Positions 44,398 through 50,959 of a DNA stretch of 50,959 bases are shown here, one piece after another; position 1 is the first letter of the stretch, and every line of letters begins with the position of its first letter. Below the pieces are notes generated by a model. That model saw only the letters and a list, made by a program, of their open reading frames with translations, had not been told where the DNA came from and did not search any database. The DNA is from Syntrophomonadaceae bacterium. GTDB taxonomy: Bacteria > Bacillota > Syntrophomonadia > Syntrophomonadales > Syntrophomonadaceae. The stretch covers positions 1 through 50,959 of the forward strand of contig JAAYNQ010000027.1 of assembly GCA_012520725.1 (NCBI GenBank), written 5' to 3'. The translations under genes and the position numbers were made by a program.

Positions 44398-44566
44398 CTA
44401 CAGGTGTAGTGATAAAACCAGCTTATGGTTTTATTGGTAGATAGACATGATCACAAGGTAGGAAGGTAAGTACGGTAGGTAAAAGAATGAAGGGTTATTT
44501 CCTTAAGCTCATATGATTTGTGGCTGGGGAATAGCTTGATTCTTCGACTCCTGCGGGAGTTTTTTT
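44398..44566 (+). ncRNA. leader RNA unit A with intrinsic terminator, upstream of TRAP operon
   Basis: Begins with hairpins CTACA-GG-TGTAG (44398-44409) and ATAAAACCA-GCTTA-TGGTTTTAT (44412-44434), then the conserved purine-rich block AAGGTAGGAAGGTAAG...GGTAGGTAAAAGA (44455-44486), a variable stretch with TAAGCT/AGCTT arms, and terminator ACTCC-TGCG-GGAGT plus T7 (44547-44566). A ribosome binding site (AAAAAAAGGAGG) follows at about 44584 but has no gene behind it. The block and the terminator recur in unit B. It does not match any riboswitch class I know. Confidence 0.55.
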
Positions 44567-44675
44567 ATTTACTGTTCAATAAGAAAAAAAGGAGGCGAAG
44601 AAAGAGCAGCTTTATTTTAGTTGTGATCAGGTCGACCAAGTTTGTTAAGGCATACCAGATGCTTTTAAAACAAAA

Positions 44676-44791
44676 AAGGTAGGAAGGTAAGATGGTAGGT
44701 AAAAGAGCGGTGTTATACCGGTAGTTTCTGGCCGGGCCTGTTTCGACAGGTTTTCTGCACCATTCTTGTAACTCCCAGGGGAGTTTTTTTT
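44676..44791 (+). ncRNA. leader RNA unit B with intrinsic terminator, directly before dctP
   Basis: Repeats the block of unit A, AAGGTAGGAAGGTAAG then ATGGTAGGTAAAAGA (44676-44705). The middle differs and forms CGGT-GTTAT-ACCG (44708-44720) and CCTGT-TTCG-ACAGG with a UUCG loop. It ends in ACTCCC-AG-GGGAGT and T8 (44771-44791), 20 bases before the dctP ribosome binding site. This is the layout of a transcription-attenuation leader; the ligand or factor is unknown. Confidence 0.55.
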
Positions 44792-44821
44792 CTTGCCTAA
44801 AACCAGACAAGGAGGAGAATA

Positions 44822-45913
44822 ATGCGTTTTTTCTTAGGTAAAAACAGAAAGCAAAAGATTGGGGAGTGGAGCAAAAAACTCTGGTCCCTCTTGCTTATCT
44901 TGATACTGGGTATGGCCATGGGATGTTCCAATACCAGCGAAGACTCTGGTGAAAAACAGGTAATTGAATTAAGACTGGCCCATTTCTTCCCCAGTACCCA
45001 CCCAGCTGAAACTGATCTAATACAACCCTGGATCGCGGCCATAGAAGAGGCTACGGCCGGACAGGTGAAAATCGTGAGTTACCCCAATCAGACCCTATTA
45101 AATGCAGATTCTATATATGCTGGGGTAGTAGATGGCAGTACCGACCTGGGTCTTTCCTGTTTTTCTTACACCCGGGGCCGTTTTCCAGTTTTGGAGGTAT
45201 TTGAATTGCCGGGTATTAGCTATATGAACTCAAAAGTGGCCAGCCAAGTAGCCTGGGAAGGAATAAAAGAACTAAATCCCCACGAAATTCAGGATACCAA
45301 ATTGTTGATGGTCTTTACTACCGGCCCGGGTGATCTATACACCAGGACAGCGGTTCGTAAGCTCGAAGATTTAAAGGGTATGGAAATAAGGGCTACCGGC
45401 CTTAGCGCCACTACCCTGCAGGCTTTGGGAGCTGTACCGGCAGCCATGCCCCAATCTGATGCCTATGAAGCTTTGACCAAGGGGGTAGTAAAAGGAAATC
45501 TGGGACCGGTGGAAGTTTTGAAAGGATGGAAACAAGCCGAGGTAACCGATTATATAACCCAAACCCCCTTCCTTTACAATACCCTGTTTTTCATAACTAT
45601 GAACCTGGATAAGTGGAACTCATTGGATCCTTCCCTCCAGCAGGCTATTGAGAAAGTAAATGAAGAGTACTTCGAAAAGGTGGCTAGATCCTTATGGGAT
45701 AAGCAAAATGAAGATGCTCTTCAATATGCGGTAGATGAACAAGGGATGGAAGTCATCACCTTGGCTCCGGAGGAAAGCCAGCGGTGGATAAATCTGGTCC
45801 AGCCTATTCAAGATGATTTTGTGTCCCGTATGAACACCCAGGGATACCAGGGACAGGAAATACTGGAGACCGTCAAAAGGCTGGCTGAGCAATATAATCA
45901 GGAATACCAATAG
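44822..45913 (+). CDS. dctP: TRAP transporter solute-binding lipoprotein (DctP family)
   Basis: 363 residues. Lipobox region LILGMAMGC (Cys35), then a DctP fold: LRLAHFFPSTHPAETDLIQPW, YAGVVDGSTDLGLSCFSYTRGRFP, DLKGMEIRATG (the Arg that clamps the substrate carboxylate), ALTKGVVKGNLGPVEVL. It binds an organic acid outside the membrane and hands it to the DctQM permease. AAGGAGGAG lies before the ATG. Expression is probably controlled by the attenuator-like leader upstream. The substrate cannot be told from the sequence. Confidence 0.93.
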   Translation: MRFFLGKNRKQKIGEWSKKLWSLLLILILGMAMGCSNTSEDSGEKQVIELRLAHFFPSTHPAETDLIQPWIAAIEEATAGQVKIVSYPNQTLLNADSIYAGVVDGSTDLGLSCFSYTRGRFPVLEVFELPGISYMNSKVASQVAWEGIKELNPHEIQDTKLLMVFTTGPGDLYTRTAVRKLEDLKGMEIRATGLSATTLQALGAVPAAMPQSDAYEALTKGVVKGNLGPVEVLKGWKQAEVTDYITQTPFLYNTLFFITMNLDKWNSLDPSLQQAIEKVNEEYFEKVARSLWDKQNEDALQYAVDEQGMEVITLAPEESQRWINLVQPIQDDFVSRMNTQGYQGQEILETVKRLAEQYNQEYQ

Positions 45914-45932
45914 TATAGGAGGTGTAGTTAAT

Positions 45933-46415
45933 ATGAATAAAAGCACTCACTGGATTAGAGCGATAAGCGAGTTCATGAATAATCTGGCCGGTGTCTGCAT
46001 TGTAGCAGTGATGCTCCTAGTAGTAAGCAATATCTTGTTGAGAGTTTTCTTACATCATCCCCTCATAGGAACCTATGAATATGTCAATATGATCACTGCA
46101 GTAGCAATAGGACTGTCCCTGGCTCATTGCGCTTATCAAAATGGGCATATTGCGGTGGATTTTATCCTCCAGCGTTGCTCACGTAAGATACAGACCGCAG
46201 CGGATATACTTAATCATATTATCGCCATCTCCTTCTGGAGCGTATCGGCCTGGTATGTAGCCAAGTATGCCCGGACTATGCTGGATAGCAATACCGTTTC
46301 ACCAACTACCCAGCTTCCATTATCACCGGTAGTTTACCTGATTGCTTTGGGCCTTTTGGCTTTAAGCCTGGTCCTATCTCTCAGGTTGTCTCAATCATTA
46401 AAGAGGGCTTTATGA
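45933..46415 (+). CDS. dctQ: TRAP transporter small permease subunit (DctQ)
   Basis: 160 residues with four helices and the family features VVSNILLRVFLHHPLIGTYE and HCAYQNGHIAVDFIL near residues 25-80. It pairs with DctM to form the membrane part. TAGGAGG precedes the ATG, 19 bases after dctP; its end overlaps dctM by four bases (ATGA). Confidence 0.93.
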   Translation: MNKSTHWIRAISEFMNNLAGVCIVAVMLLVVSNILLRVFLHHPLIGTYEYVNMITAVAIGLSLAHCAYQNGHIAVDFILQRCSRKIQTAADILNHIIAISFWSVSAWYVAKYARTMLDSNTVSPTTQLPLSPVVYLIALGLLALSLVLSLRLSQSLKRAL

Positions 46416-47722
46416 TGAATTCTCTGATTATAGGAATTTTAGGCTTGGCTGCTTTTATGCTCTTGTTGGTACTGAGAATGCCCATCGCCTATGCCATGGC
46501 CCTGGTAGGATTTGCTGGTTTTAGCCTGCTCACCTCCGTCTCATCCGGATTCAGCATGGTGGCTAAAGAGATATACCATACTTTTTCTTCCTATTCTTTG
46601 GGGGTAATAGTCATGTTTATCTGGATGGGTTTTTTAGCTTACTATTCAGGGGTCGGAAGCAGGTTATATGTATTTGCCTACCAGCTGATAGGTCATTGGC
46701 CGGGAGGTCTAGCCATTGCCACCCAGGTAGCCTGTGGGATCTTTGGAGCCATTTGTGGATCCAATACAGCTACTTCAGCTACCATGGGGGCCATTGCCCT
46801 GCCGGAGATGAAAAAGTACCGATATGATATGTCACTGGCTACCGCCAGCATTGCTGCCGGCGGAGTTCTGGGGGTATTGATACCTCCCAGTGTAATTTTT
46901 ATTGTTTATGGCATGGCCTCCGAACAATCTATAGGCAGATTGTTCATGGCCGGCATTATCCCGGGCATACTCCTCATGCTCCTATACATTGCGGTTATTG
47001 CGCTTTTAACCTGGCGCCAACCTCTTTTGGCTCCTCCGGGGCCCAAGAGCAATTGGAAGGAACGCCTGGACAGCCTGCGGGGCAGCCTGGCGGAAGTCTT
47101 ATTTGTTTTTGCCCTCTCCATGGGCGGGCTTTTTGCGGGATGGTTCACCCCTACTGAAGCGGGAGCAGTAGGTGCGGCAGGAGTATTGTTGGCCACCTTA
47201 ACTGGAAAACACCTGGATATGGAGGGTTTTAGGAAATCCCTCTTTGATACTACCCGAACTACAGCCATGATTATGCTGATGATTGCCGGGGCCATGATCT
47301 TTGGCCGCTTCATGGCTATCAGCCGGGTGCCTTTTGAGCTGGCGGCCTGGACTGGTTCTTTGCCTCTTCCCCCGGTAGCTGTGCTGGCCCTGATTTTGCT
47401 CATATACCTGATACTGGGCTGCTTCATTGATGCTCTGGCCTTGATCCTACTGACTATTCCAATTTTCTTCCCAGTGGTGGTAGGCACCCTGGGCTACGAT
47501 CCTATCTGGTTTGGAGTCATTATGGTCTTGGTAGTAGCAATGGGGGTAATCACCCCCCCGGTGGGAATGAATGTATTTGTCATCAAGGGAGTGGCACCCG
47601 ATATCCCCATAGAATTAATATTTAAAGGTGTGTGGCCGTTTCTCCTGGCAGTAATAATATGCTTGGGCATATTGATTGCCTTTCCTTCCCTGGCCACCTT
47701 ATTGCCCTCCCTTATCAAATAA
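46412..47722 (+). CDS. dctM: TRAP transporter large permease subunit (DctM)
   Basis: 436 residues, about 12 helices, the sodium-coupled translocating subunit. LRMPIAYAMALVGFAG, GAICGSNTATSATMGAIALPEM, AAGGVLGVLIPPSVIFIVYG, GWFTPTEAGAVGAAG and GVITPPVGMNVFVIKG are family signatures. Overlaps dctQ and ends just before a strong hairpin. Confidence 0.95.
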   Translation: MMNSLIIGILGLAAFMLLLVLRMPIAYAMALVGFAGFSLLTSVSSGFSMVAKEIYHTFSSYSLGVIVMFIWMGFLAYYSGVGSRLYVFAYQLIGHWPGGLAIATQVACGIFGAICGSNTATSATMGAIALPEMKKYRYDMSLATASIAAGGVLGVLIPPSVIFIVYGMASEQSIGRLFMAGIIPGILLMLLYIAVIALLTWRQPLLAPPGPKSNWKERLDSLRGSLAEVLFVFALSMGGLFAGWFTPTEAGAVGAAGVLLATLTGKHLDMEGFRKSLFDTTRTTAMIMLMIAGAMIFGRFMAISRVPFELAAWTGSLPLPPVAVLALILLIYLILGCFIDALALILLTIPIFFPVVVGTLGYDPIWFGVIMVLVVAMGVITPPVGMNVFVIKGVAPDIPIELIFKGVWPFLLAVIICLGILIAFPSLATLLPSLIK

Positions 47723-47724
47723 GA

Positions 47725-47750
47725 GACAGTGGGGAATAATCCCCACTGTC
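47725..47750. terminator. hairpin between convergent dctM and tatA
   Basis: Perfect 11-bp stem GACAGTGGGGA / TCCCCACTGTC with loop ATAA, three bases after the dctM stop. The following ATTCATTCTATTT is only moderately T-rich. It probably ends the TRAP transcript. Confidence 0.75.
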
Positions 47751-47817
47751 ATTCATTCTATTTACCGGCAGTTCCGGCTGTATCCGGTTTTCTGACAATG
47801 TGATTTCTAAACCCTTT

Positions 47818-48003
47818 TTATTTTTTATCAGCCAGTTCCTCCAGGTAGTCGTCATCTTTTTCCTGGGCCTGGCGGAAATTCCTAAGGGCTTTTCCCACCG
47901 ATTCACCTACTTTGGGCAATTTCCCCGGTCCCACTATAATCAATATTATAGCCAGTATAAACACCATTTCCCAGGGACCAAAGTTACCGATTAATCCAAA
48001 CAT
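47818..48003 (-). CDS. tatA: Sec-independent protein translocase component TatA
   Basis: 61 residues from ATG 48003 (six bases after AGGAGG; the ATG at 48009 abuts that site). One N-terminal helix (PWEMVFILAIILIIV), the hinge GPGKLPKVGESVGKALRNF and a charged amphipathic/acidic tail are the TatA pattern. It forms the pore through which folded proteins, often with redox cofactors, cross the membrane. No TatC is encoded in the window. Confidence 0.92.
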   Translation of the reverse strand: MFGLIGNFGPWEMVFILAIILIIVGPGKLPKVGESVGKALRNFRQAQEKDDDYLEELADKK

Positions 48004-48258
48004 ATTCATCCTCCTCTTTCTAAGCTCAGCCTAAAATTAACCTTCAAAAGTCCTCTACTAGTATGTCCCTATTCCCGGCTATGAAATATCAGGGCTACTA
48101 TAATATGGCAATTGCCAAGATGTCCTTGGCTGCTGCTTAATACCCTCAACCCAAGAGCCATAAGCTACTTAGAACTATCGTTTTTATATCTTATCCTTCT
48201 CCTTTGAGTGGCATTTCTCCTGCCATATCGACTCCTCCACCATAATTTGACTTGTGCT

Positions 48259-49044
48259 TTAACCATAACTGTGCAAGCCGGACAAGAGGTAGTTAACTCC
48301 GAAGAAGGTAAAGAGCACCAGGACGAAACCGGCTAAAACCATCAGGTTGGCGTTATGGCCTCTCCATCCCTTGCTTCTATAAACATGCAAATATATAGCA
48401 TATATGATCCAGGTTATCAAAGCCCAGGTTTCTTTGGGGTCCCAACTCCAGTAGGTACCCCAGGCCTGTTCTGCCCATACTCCTCCTAAAACAATGGATA
48501 TGGATAACATGACAAAGCCACCGCCCACTGCCCTATAAACATTGATATCCTCAACGCTGTCCTTCCTAATCAGCTGTATGCTAGCCAGAGCAGCTCCCAG
48601 GGCAAAAGCACCGTAGGCCAATACTGCACTCAATACATGGCTGGTCAACCATGGGCTTTTCAGAGCCGGCATTAAAGGAGTATACCTGCCATGATGCTCA
48701 GGCATAAGAATAAATATGGAACTCAGCAAGAAGGCAGCAATAAACATTAATACTGCTCCGCCCTGTTTATTCTTACTCAGTTTCTCATAGAGCAGATACA
48801 ACAATACAGTCACCCAGGTAAATAAAAGTAAAAACTCATAACCATCGGTTAACGGCAGGCGGCCGGTCATCATGGTCCGTAGGACCAGTGCGGTCAGATT
48901 AGCAAGAGCACCTCCCAGGGCTGCTACTTTTGCAGCCAGGAACAGTGTTTGCACTTCTTTTTTACCTCCCAGTACATACAAGGTTCCGCTAATAAAATAA
49001 AGGATCAGGGCAAGGACCAAGCTGCTCTTAATAATTACTCCCAT
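48259..49044 (-). CDS. ccsB: cytochrome c biogenesis protein CcsB/ResC
   Basis: 261 residues, about eight helices, with the haem-handling WWD motif WGTYWSWDPKETWALITW near residue 205 and conserved His residues in helices on both sides (SPWLTSHVLSAVLAYGAFALG). With ResB it exports haem and attaches it to apocytochrome c outside the membrane (system II). The ATG follows the resB stop directly (TAAATG). Confidence 0.94.
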   Translation of the reverse strand: MGVIIKSSLVLALILYFISGTLYVLGGKKEVQTLFLAAKVAALGGALANLTALVLRTMMTGRLPLTDGYEFLLLFTWVTVLLYLLYEKLSKNKQGGAVLMFIAAFLLSSIFILMPEHHGRYTPLMPALKSPWLTSHVLSAVLAYGAFALGAALASIQLIRKDSVEDINVYRAVGGGFVMLSISIVLGGVWAEQAWGTYWSWDPKETWALITWIIYAIYLHVYRSKGWRGHNANLMVLAGFVLVLFTFFGVNYLLSGLHSYG

Positions 49045-50052
49045 TTATTCCACCACCGCTTTCCTGTTACCATTTCCCTGCCCGGGTTTGCTGAAAATCT
49101 TCAGTTCGGCCAAGACTACCCCCAGCATGAATAAGATTCCTCCGGCTCCTGCATAGGGTAAACCCGGGTCTTCTTTGACTTTCAAAACCGTATAGGGCTT
49201 AATTCCTTTGAATTCAACATAATAACCGGACGCAATTTCGATTTTCTCCCCCAAGGGGGCGGCCCCAATTCCTGCCATCACCTTATCCTGGTATAGGGAG
49301 TAGATTACCCTGGGATTATTGGGCTGCAGGGATTTGCTTTCCATACCATAGGCCAGATCAAAATCAGGCACATACTTGAATACTTTTACTTGCCACTTGC
49401 TGTCTGCTATTTCCAGAATCTGCCCTTCTAAAACAGTGCTACTATCGACCTGCCCCTGTCCTTCGGTCTCCACTTCGACCAAATTACCGTAACTCTGCTG
49501 GTAAATCTTGATTCCTTCATATCGCAGAGGATGGTTAACGCTGATGGTACTCTGCTGTTCCAGCTTGCTGTTTTTATATAGGCTTACATGGGATAAATAC
49601 TGGGAAGGCATGCTGTTTTCATACAGTTCAATTTCAAAACCCTCCAGTTGGATATTAACCCCCACTCCGCTTTTATCCTGAGCAATGAGGGCCTGTTCCC
49701 CCTCAGCCAGTCTTAGCGTAGCGCTTTCTCCAAACCAGTTATTGATCATCCCCCCAATGAGGATCAAAATCACTCCGATATGCAGAATTATCAAGCTCCA
49801 CTGTCGCAATCCCCCTATAATGCCGGTGCCCGCACCCCATAGTCTCTTGATTCGCCGGCATCTATTAAAGGTGCATATGCTTAGGTTGAAAAACAGGATA
49901 ATGATAAGGATATTAAATAAAATCAGGTGGTTAAAGCTATCAGGCAGCAGGGTACTTCCCAGGGCTGAGAATAGCGCCAACAAGGCTAATAACAGCACTC
50001 CCGCTTTCATAGATGAAAAAGCTTTTAAAACTTTATGAAATAATTCCGGCAT
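49045..50052 (-). CDS. resB: cytochrome c biogenesis protein ResB
   Basis: About 335 residues: three N-terminal helices (SMKAGVLLLALLALFSALGSTLLP; LILFNILIIILFFNLSICTFNRCRR; WSLIILHIGVILILIGGMINNWFG), a large extracytoplasmic domain with VNHPLRYEGIKIYQQSYG, and a C-terminal helix. Partner of CcsB/ResC in system II. ATG 50052 has GGGGGA seven bases upstream; ATG 50058 is too near that site. First gene of the resB-ccsB pair. Confidence 0.92.
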   Translation of the reverse strand: MPELFHKVLKAFSSMKAGVLLLALLALFSALGSTLLPDSFNHLILFNILIIILFFNLSICTFNRCRRIKRLWGAGTGIIGGLRQWSLIILHIGVILILIGGMINNWFGESATLRLAEGEQALIAQDKSGVGVNIQLEGFEIELYENSMPSQYLSHVSLYKNSKLEQQSTISVNHPLRYEGIKIYQQSYGNLVEVETEGQGQVDSSTVLEGQILEIADSKWQVKVFKYVPDFDLAYGMESKSLQPNNPRVIYSLYQDKVMAGIGAAPLGEKIEIASGYYVEFKGIKPYTVLKVKEDPGLPYAGAGGILFMLGVVLAELKIFSKPGQGNGNRKAVVE

Positions 50053-50453
50053 GTTCATTCCCCCGACTCGCTAAACGAGAAGACAGACTCCTGTTGCGCT
50101 TGAACCATCTTAACCCCTGAAGTCCTTTACTTCTCTTGCCCTGGCCATTGCCTACATTGTACCTTTTTTTCTGACTCTTGCCTTTATATAAATCAACAAT
50201 TTCCCCCTTTTTTATTTGGTCAGGTATCCAAACCAACTGCTTGATAAGCTTTGTGAAAAGCCGTAGTAAGGAATACTTTAAGATAAATGTCCATAATAAA
50301 GAAAATACTTGCCTCTCCTGTATATACTACCCATTAGCTGCTTTAAAGTGGCCAACTCCACCCCCATCATAACAGCTATTCCAGAAGCAGCAAGTATTAG
50401 TTTATTACTAAAAATAGTATTTGATACCAACTCAAGCTATATTGTCTGCTTAG
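50053..50453. other. intergenic region upstream of resB with a possible micro-gene
   Basis: 400 bases that should hold the resB promoter. A minus-strand frame at 50278-50430 is listed separately as a weak gene candidate. The frame 50033-50236 (minus) overlaps the start of resB and shows no family features. Confidence 0.4.
50278..50430 (-). CDS. possible 50-residue membrane peptide
   Basis: TTG 50430 to TAA 50278. One hydrophobic segment (NKLILAASGIAVMMGVELA) followed by a basic end with KQLMGSIYRRGKYF. No strong ribosome binding site; shorter starts at the internal double ATG are also possible. Composition resembles a real small membrane protein, but there is no homology I recognise. Confidence 0.3.
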   Translation of the reverse strand: MVSNTIFSNKLILAASGIAVMMGVELATLKQLMGSIYRRGKYFLYYGHLS

Positions 50454-50657
50454 CTAATTTCCTGCCAGCTCAGCATTTTTCTTCTTACCGGCTGAAGCCC
50501 GGCATTCATAACAGGCCAGAATTAGTAAGTCCAGTTCCTGACTGGTTTTGATTATTTCGGTATGGCTTAGGACTCCCCCCTGTTCCCTGATCAGTTTATT
50601 TAAACTCTGGCGTTTTTCGTTAATCTGTACCATTATCCGGCATTCCTGACAATTCAC
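50454..50657 (-). CDS. Spo0E-like aspartyl-phosphate phosphatase family protein
   Basis: 67 residues. IMVQINEKRQSLNKLIREQG, then IIKTSQELDLLILACYE: the SQELD motif and helix-hairpin of the Spo0E family, which dephosphorylates Spo0A-type response regulators and so delays sporulation. It also has CQEC at the N-terminus and a CYEC near residue 50, a possible metal site. GTG start six bases after AAGGAGG. Confidence 0.85.
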   Translation of the reverse strand: MNCQECRIMVQINEKRQSLNKLIREQGGVLSHTEIIKTSQELDLLILACYECRASAGKKKNAELAGN

Positions 50658-50898
50658 ATCCAGCCTCCTTTACCACATGACGTCCCCGGGTATATAATGA
50701 TTAAGTAAAGGTTGGTAAAACCTGATATCACACCACTTCTTGGATTCGACTTCCATTATAATCCAAGGCTTTATGAAAATCTTTTAGAGCCTGCCCCAGT
50801 TTTTTCACTTAAATTTAGTATCAGCCCCCAATCGCATATAAAAATACCCCATGATACCATAAAAATATACCAACACCTTCTTGTTTTAGCTTGTTGTC

Positions 50899-50913
50899 AT
50901 AGGAAATTCCTAT
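50899..50913. promoter_or_regulatory. ATAGGAA-A-TTCCTAT palindrome
   Basis: Perfect 7+1+7 inverted repeat ending 17 bases before the start codon at 50931 and next to its ribosome binding site, well placed for an operator or a leader hairpin. Confidence 0.35.
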
Positions 50914-50930
50914 AAGAGAGGAGAATGACT

Positions 50931-50959
50931 ATGAGTTTAGAAGAAAACGTCAAAAAAGG
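50931..50959 (+). CDS. start of a gene cut by the window edge
   Basis: ATG 50931 preceded by AGAGAGGAGAATGACT; reads MSLEENVKK before the sequence ends. Too short to identify. Confidence 0.55.

Noticed and set aside
44398-44791. T-box or c-di-GMP-I riboswitch before the TRAP operon
   Set aside because: GGTAGGT is a short chance match to part of the c-di-GMP-I motif; the rest of that motif, and the T-box sequence, are absent.
46906-47487. 193-codon minus-strand frame inside dctM
   Set aside because: Antisense shadow of a strongly conserved permease; its composition reflects the complement of hydrophobic codons.
50033-50236. 67-codon minus-strand frame at the start of resB
   Set aside because: Overlaps the resB start and has no recognisable features or ribosome binding site.
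1-50959. Prophage, integrative element or transposon
   Set aside because: No integrase, transposase, phage structural gene, tRNA attachment site or terminal inverted repeats were found; the island at 2-12 kb looks like duplication and recombination.

Overview
The window looks like a chromosome segment of an anaerobic, spore-forming Firmicute of class Clostridia (Peptococcaceae/Syntrophomonadales-like). Evidence: a GerA-type germinant-receptor operon, a Spo0E-like phosphatase, DUF3343 and DUF3189 proteins, a double-cubane-cluster reductase, S-layer-homology (SLH) surface proteins, an 11-subunit complex I lacking NuoEFG, and strong AGGAGG-type ribosome binding sites. The genus cannot be fixed from the sequence alone. 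No rRNA, tRNA, CRISPR array, transposase or integrase was seen.

Layout. 1-1.6 kb: a double-cubane-cluster reductase (HgdB-like) and a DUF3343 protein, minus strand. 2-15 kb: a rearranged surface-protein island. A MalT-type LuxR regulator, a DUF2442 gene and an SLH/NHL-propeller protein form module 1. A decayed LuxR tail, a frameshifted DUF2442 and an SLH/InlB-repeat protein form module 2. A third DUF2442 is followed by the broken start of the first surface gene. This is joined to a deleted copy of the 3' end of a YcdB-like SLH gene, whose intact version lies 2 kb downstream, and to a truncated amino-acid ABC permease. 15-20 kb: small genes, including a kinase-nuclease fusion overlapping a divergent HPRT, a CDGSH-type protein, and two DUF3189 genes flanked by two paralogous small helical proteins. 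20-25 kb: cyanophycin synthetase, cyanophycinase and isoaspartyl dipeptidase (minus), a complete synthesis and recycling route for a nitrogen reserve polymer. 25-33.7 kb: a histidine phosphatase, an NRDE/TANGO2 protein, a GH18-like secreted hydrolase, the germinant receptor operon (gerB carries an in-frame TGA) and a lone AbiGi-like protein. 33.8-43.7 kb: nuoA-D, nuoH-N on the minus strand in tight, overlapping order. 43.7-47.7 kb: a TRAP transporter behind a duplicated leader RNA in which each copy ends in an intrinsic terminator. 47.8-50.9 kb: TatA, the ResC/CcsB and ResB cytochrome c maturation pair, a Spo0E-like protein and the start of a gene leaving the window.

How the parts fit. Complex I without NuoEFG probably takes electrons from ferredoxin or another donor and pumps ions; ResBC and Tat support export and maturation of redox proteins; the TRAP system imports an organic acid. 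The cyanophycin genes and the sporulation/germination genes point to storage and dormancy. The most unusual parts are the tandem LuxR-DUF2442-surface-protein modules, the twin leader RNAs, the HPRT-like protein lacking expected catalytic residues, and several genes with single-base lesions (ACG or ATA where ATG is expected, in-frame TGA, frameshifts). These lesions may be real decay or consensus errors in the assembly.
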